From: Actinomycetes bacterium
Lineage (GTDB): Bacteria; Actinomycetota; Acidimicrobiia; Acidimicrobiales; RAAP-2
Assembly (NCBI GenBank): GCA_021799915.1
Contig: JAJYZN010000166.1
Span: 1-6,049, forward strand
DNA: 6,049 nt
Direction: 5' to 3'
The notes below the pieces were generated by a model. It was not told the origin of the DNA and made no database searches. It was given only the letters and a program-made list of their open reading frames with translations. The position numbers and the translations under genes are program-made. How positions within the stretch are numbered: the first letter of the stretch is position 1; each line of letters starts with the position of its first letter. This document shows positions 5,419 through 6,049 of this stretch, in pieces.

Positions 5419-5859
5419 TCACTCATCGAGACGCCATCGGACCCGAGGCGCGGCTGACCAGAGGTGCTCAAGGTCGTAGTACGCGCGGGTCTCGTCCAGG
5501 AACACGTGAACGACGAAGTCCCCGTAGTCGAGCAGCACCCAGGTTCCGTCCTGCATCCCCTCCACCGCCGCAGGGGTGATGGTGCTCTCTCCCTTCAGTC
5601 TCCGCTCGATCTCTTCAGCCAGAGAACGCACATGGCGCTCGGTGCCCCCGCTGGTCAACACGAATGCATCGACGACTCCCAATAGATCGCCCATGGCCAG
5701 GACGACAGTGTCATGCCCCGACCGTTCCTCGGCCACTGCTGCTGCCGAAAGCGCGGCCGGCGGCACTCCGGCTACCGAGCCCGGAGCATCGTTGCCGAGC
5801 TTGATGGCCCGGTCGCGATCTGCCGTTGAAGCCTGCGCCAGTGCCGGCCTCGTGCTCAC
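5419..5859 (-). CDS. rsfS: Ribosomal silencing factor RsfS (Iojap/YbeB family)
   Basis: Binds ribosomal protein uL14 on the 50S subunit and blocks joining with 30S, lowering translation when nutrients are short. The protein is 146 residues, somewhat longer than typical members because of an N-terminal extension of about 35 residues. The RsfS domain covers about 36-140: ALSAAAVAEERSGHDTVVLA (36-55), VDAFVLTSG (63-71, where the family usually has a DYFVI-like motif), HVRSLAEEIERRL (76-88), VEGMQDGTWVLLDYGDFVVHVF (split as VEGMQDG at 99-105 and WVLLDYGDFVVHVF at 107-120) and YYDLEHLW (127-134). The GTG start at 5857-5859 has GAGGAG at 5868-5863, slightly close but clear. An internal GTG at 5764-5766 would remove the extension but has a poorer site. 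The upstream small ORF ends seven bases before it, which suggests one operon. In many actinobacteria rsfS follows nadD and an LCP-family gene; those are not visible here. Confidence 0.93.
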   Translation of the reverse strand: MSTRPALAQASTADRDRAIKLGNDAPGSVAGVPPAALSAAAVAEERSGHDTVVLAMGDLLGVVDAFVLTSGGTERHVRSLAEEIERRLKGESTITPAAVEGMQDGTWVLLDYGDFVVHVFLDETRAYYDLEHLWSAAPRVRWRLDE

Positions 5860-5866
5860 CGGCTCC

Positions 5867-6049
5867 TCAACGAACCATGTCCAGAGTCAGGATGGTGACG
5901 GCGAGCACACCCGCCAGAAGGGCCAACCCCAGCGCCATGTAGAAGAGACGTTCCCTGCGGGCTCGACGCCGCGCCAACCGCAGCTGCGAGCGCGGGGTTG
6001 AGCCGGGCTCGAAACGGTGAGCCACTGGCTGCAGCCCTGCGACCTGGGG
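5867..6049 (-). CDS. Small single-membrane-segment protein upstream of rsfS (possibly partial at right edge)
   Basis: The minus-strand frame is open from the right edge to a TGA at 5869-5867, giving 61 codons. The end of the product has a very basic stretch (RLARRRARRER) followed by a hydrophobic helix (LFYMALGLALLAGVLAVTIL) and a short tail LDMVR. By the positive-inside rule the basic part would be cytoplasmic and the short C-terminus outside. The stop overlaps the rsfS ribosome binding site, leaving seven bases between the genes, which is strong support that it is translated with rsfS. Either it is the C-terminal end of a larger protein, or it starts at the GTG at 6025-6023, which has AGGG nine bases upstream and would give a 52-residue protein. 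I do not recognise the family. Confidence 0.6.
   Translation of the reverse strand, partial: PQVAGLQPVAHRFEPGSTPRSQLRLARRRARRERLFYMALGLALLAGVLAVTILTLDMVR

Noticed and set aside
5576..6001. Plus-strand open frame opposite rsfS and the small membrane ORF
   Set aside because: It is a shadow of rsfS, with a Ser/Arg/Ala-rich product and no motif; the minus strand gives a clear RsfS domain.

Overview
The window is GC-rich, with GTG starts used beside ATG. Its gene content (an MtrA/MtrB-like two-component pair followed by a GerMN lipoprotein, a Tat-exported lipoprotein, and RsfS) points to a chromosomal segment of an actinobacterium. The mix is compatible with a deep-branching class such as Acidimicrobiia, but that placement is inference. 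No transposase, CRISPR array, tRNA or rRNA was seen.

Layout, left to right. (1) On the minus strand, running off the left edge, is the N-terminal 180 codons of a XerC/XerD-type tyrosine recombinase, cut just before the first catalytic arginine. (2) A 156-bp divergent intergenic region holds a possible leaderless promoter for the recombinase and, on the plus strand, a strong GC hairpin and a good ribosome binding site for the next gene. (3) On the plus strand is a run of four genes: a family 5 (oligopeptide/nickel type) extracellular solute-binding lipoprotein, an OmpR-family response regulator resembling MtrA, a membrane histidine kinase resembling MtrB, and a short GerMN-domain lipoprotein that looks like a truncated LpqB. 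(4) A 40-bp gap between convergent genes carries a hairpin. (5) On the minus strand at the right edge are RsfS (the Iojap/YbeB ribosomal silencing factor) and, just upstream of it, a small ORF with one membrane segment that may continue past the window.

How the genes may work together: in Actinobacteria the MtrA-MtrB-LpqB cassette controls cell-wall and division genes, with the lipoprotein acting outside the membrane on the kinase. Here the same order is kept, but the lipoprotein is reduced to its GerMN part, and an orphan peptide-type binding lipoprotein without permease or ATPase genes precedes the cassette on the same strand. The most interesting reading is a cell-envelope sensing module in which one or both surface lipoproteins feed information to the kinase. 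This is a hypothesis from gene order, not something the sequence proves. A perfect 11-bp inverted repeat between the regulator and kinase genes may tune their relative expression.
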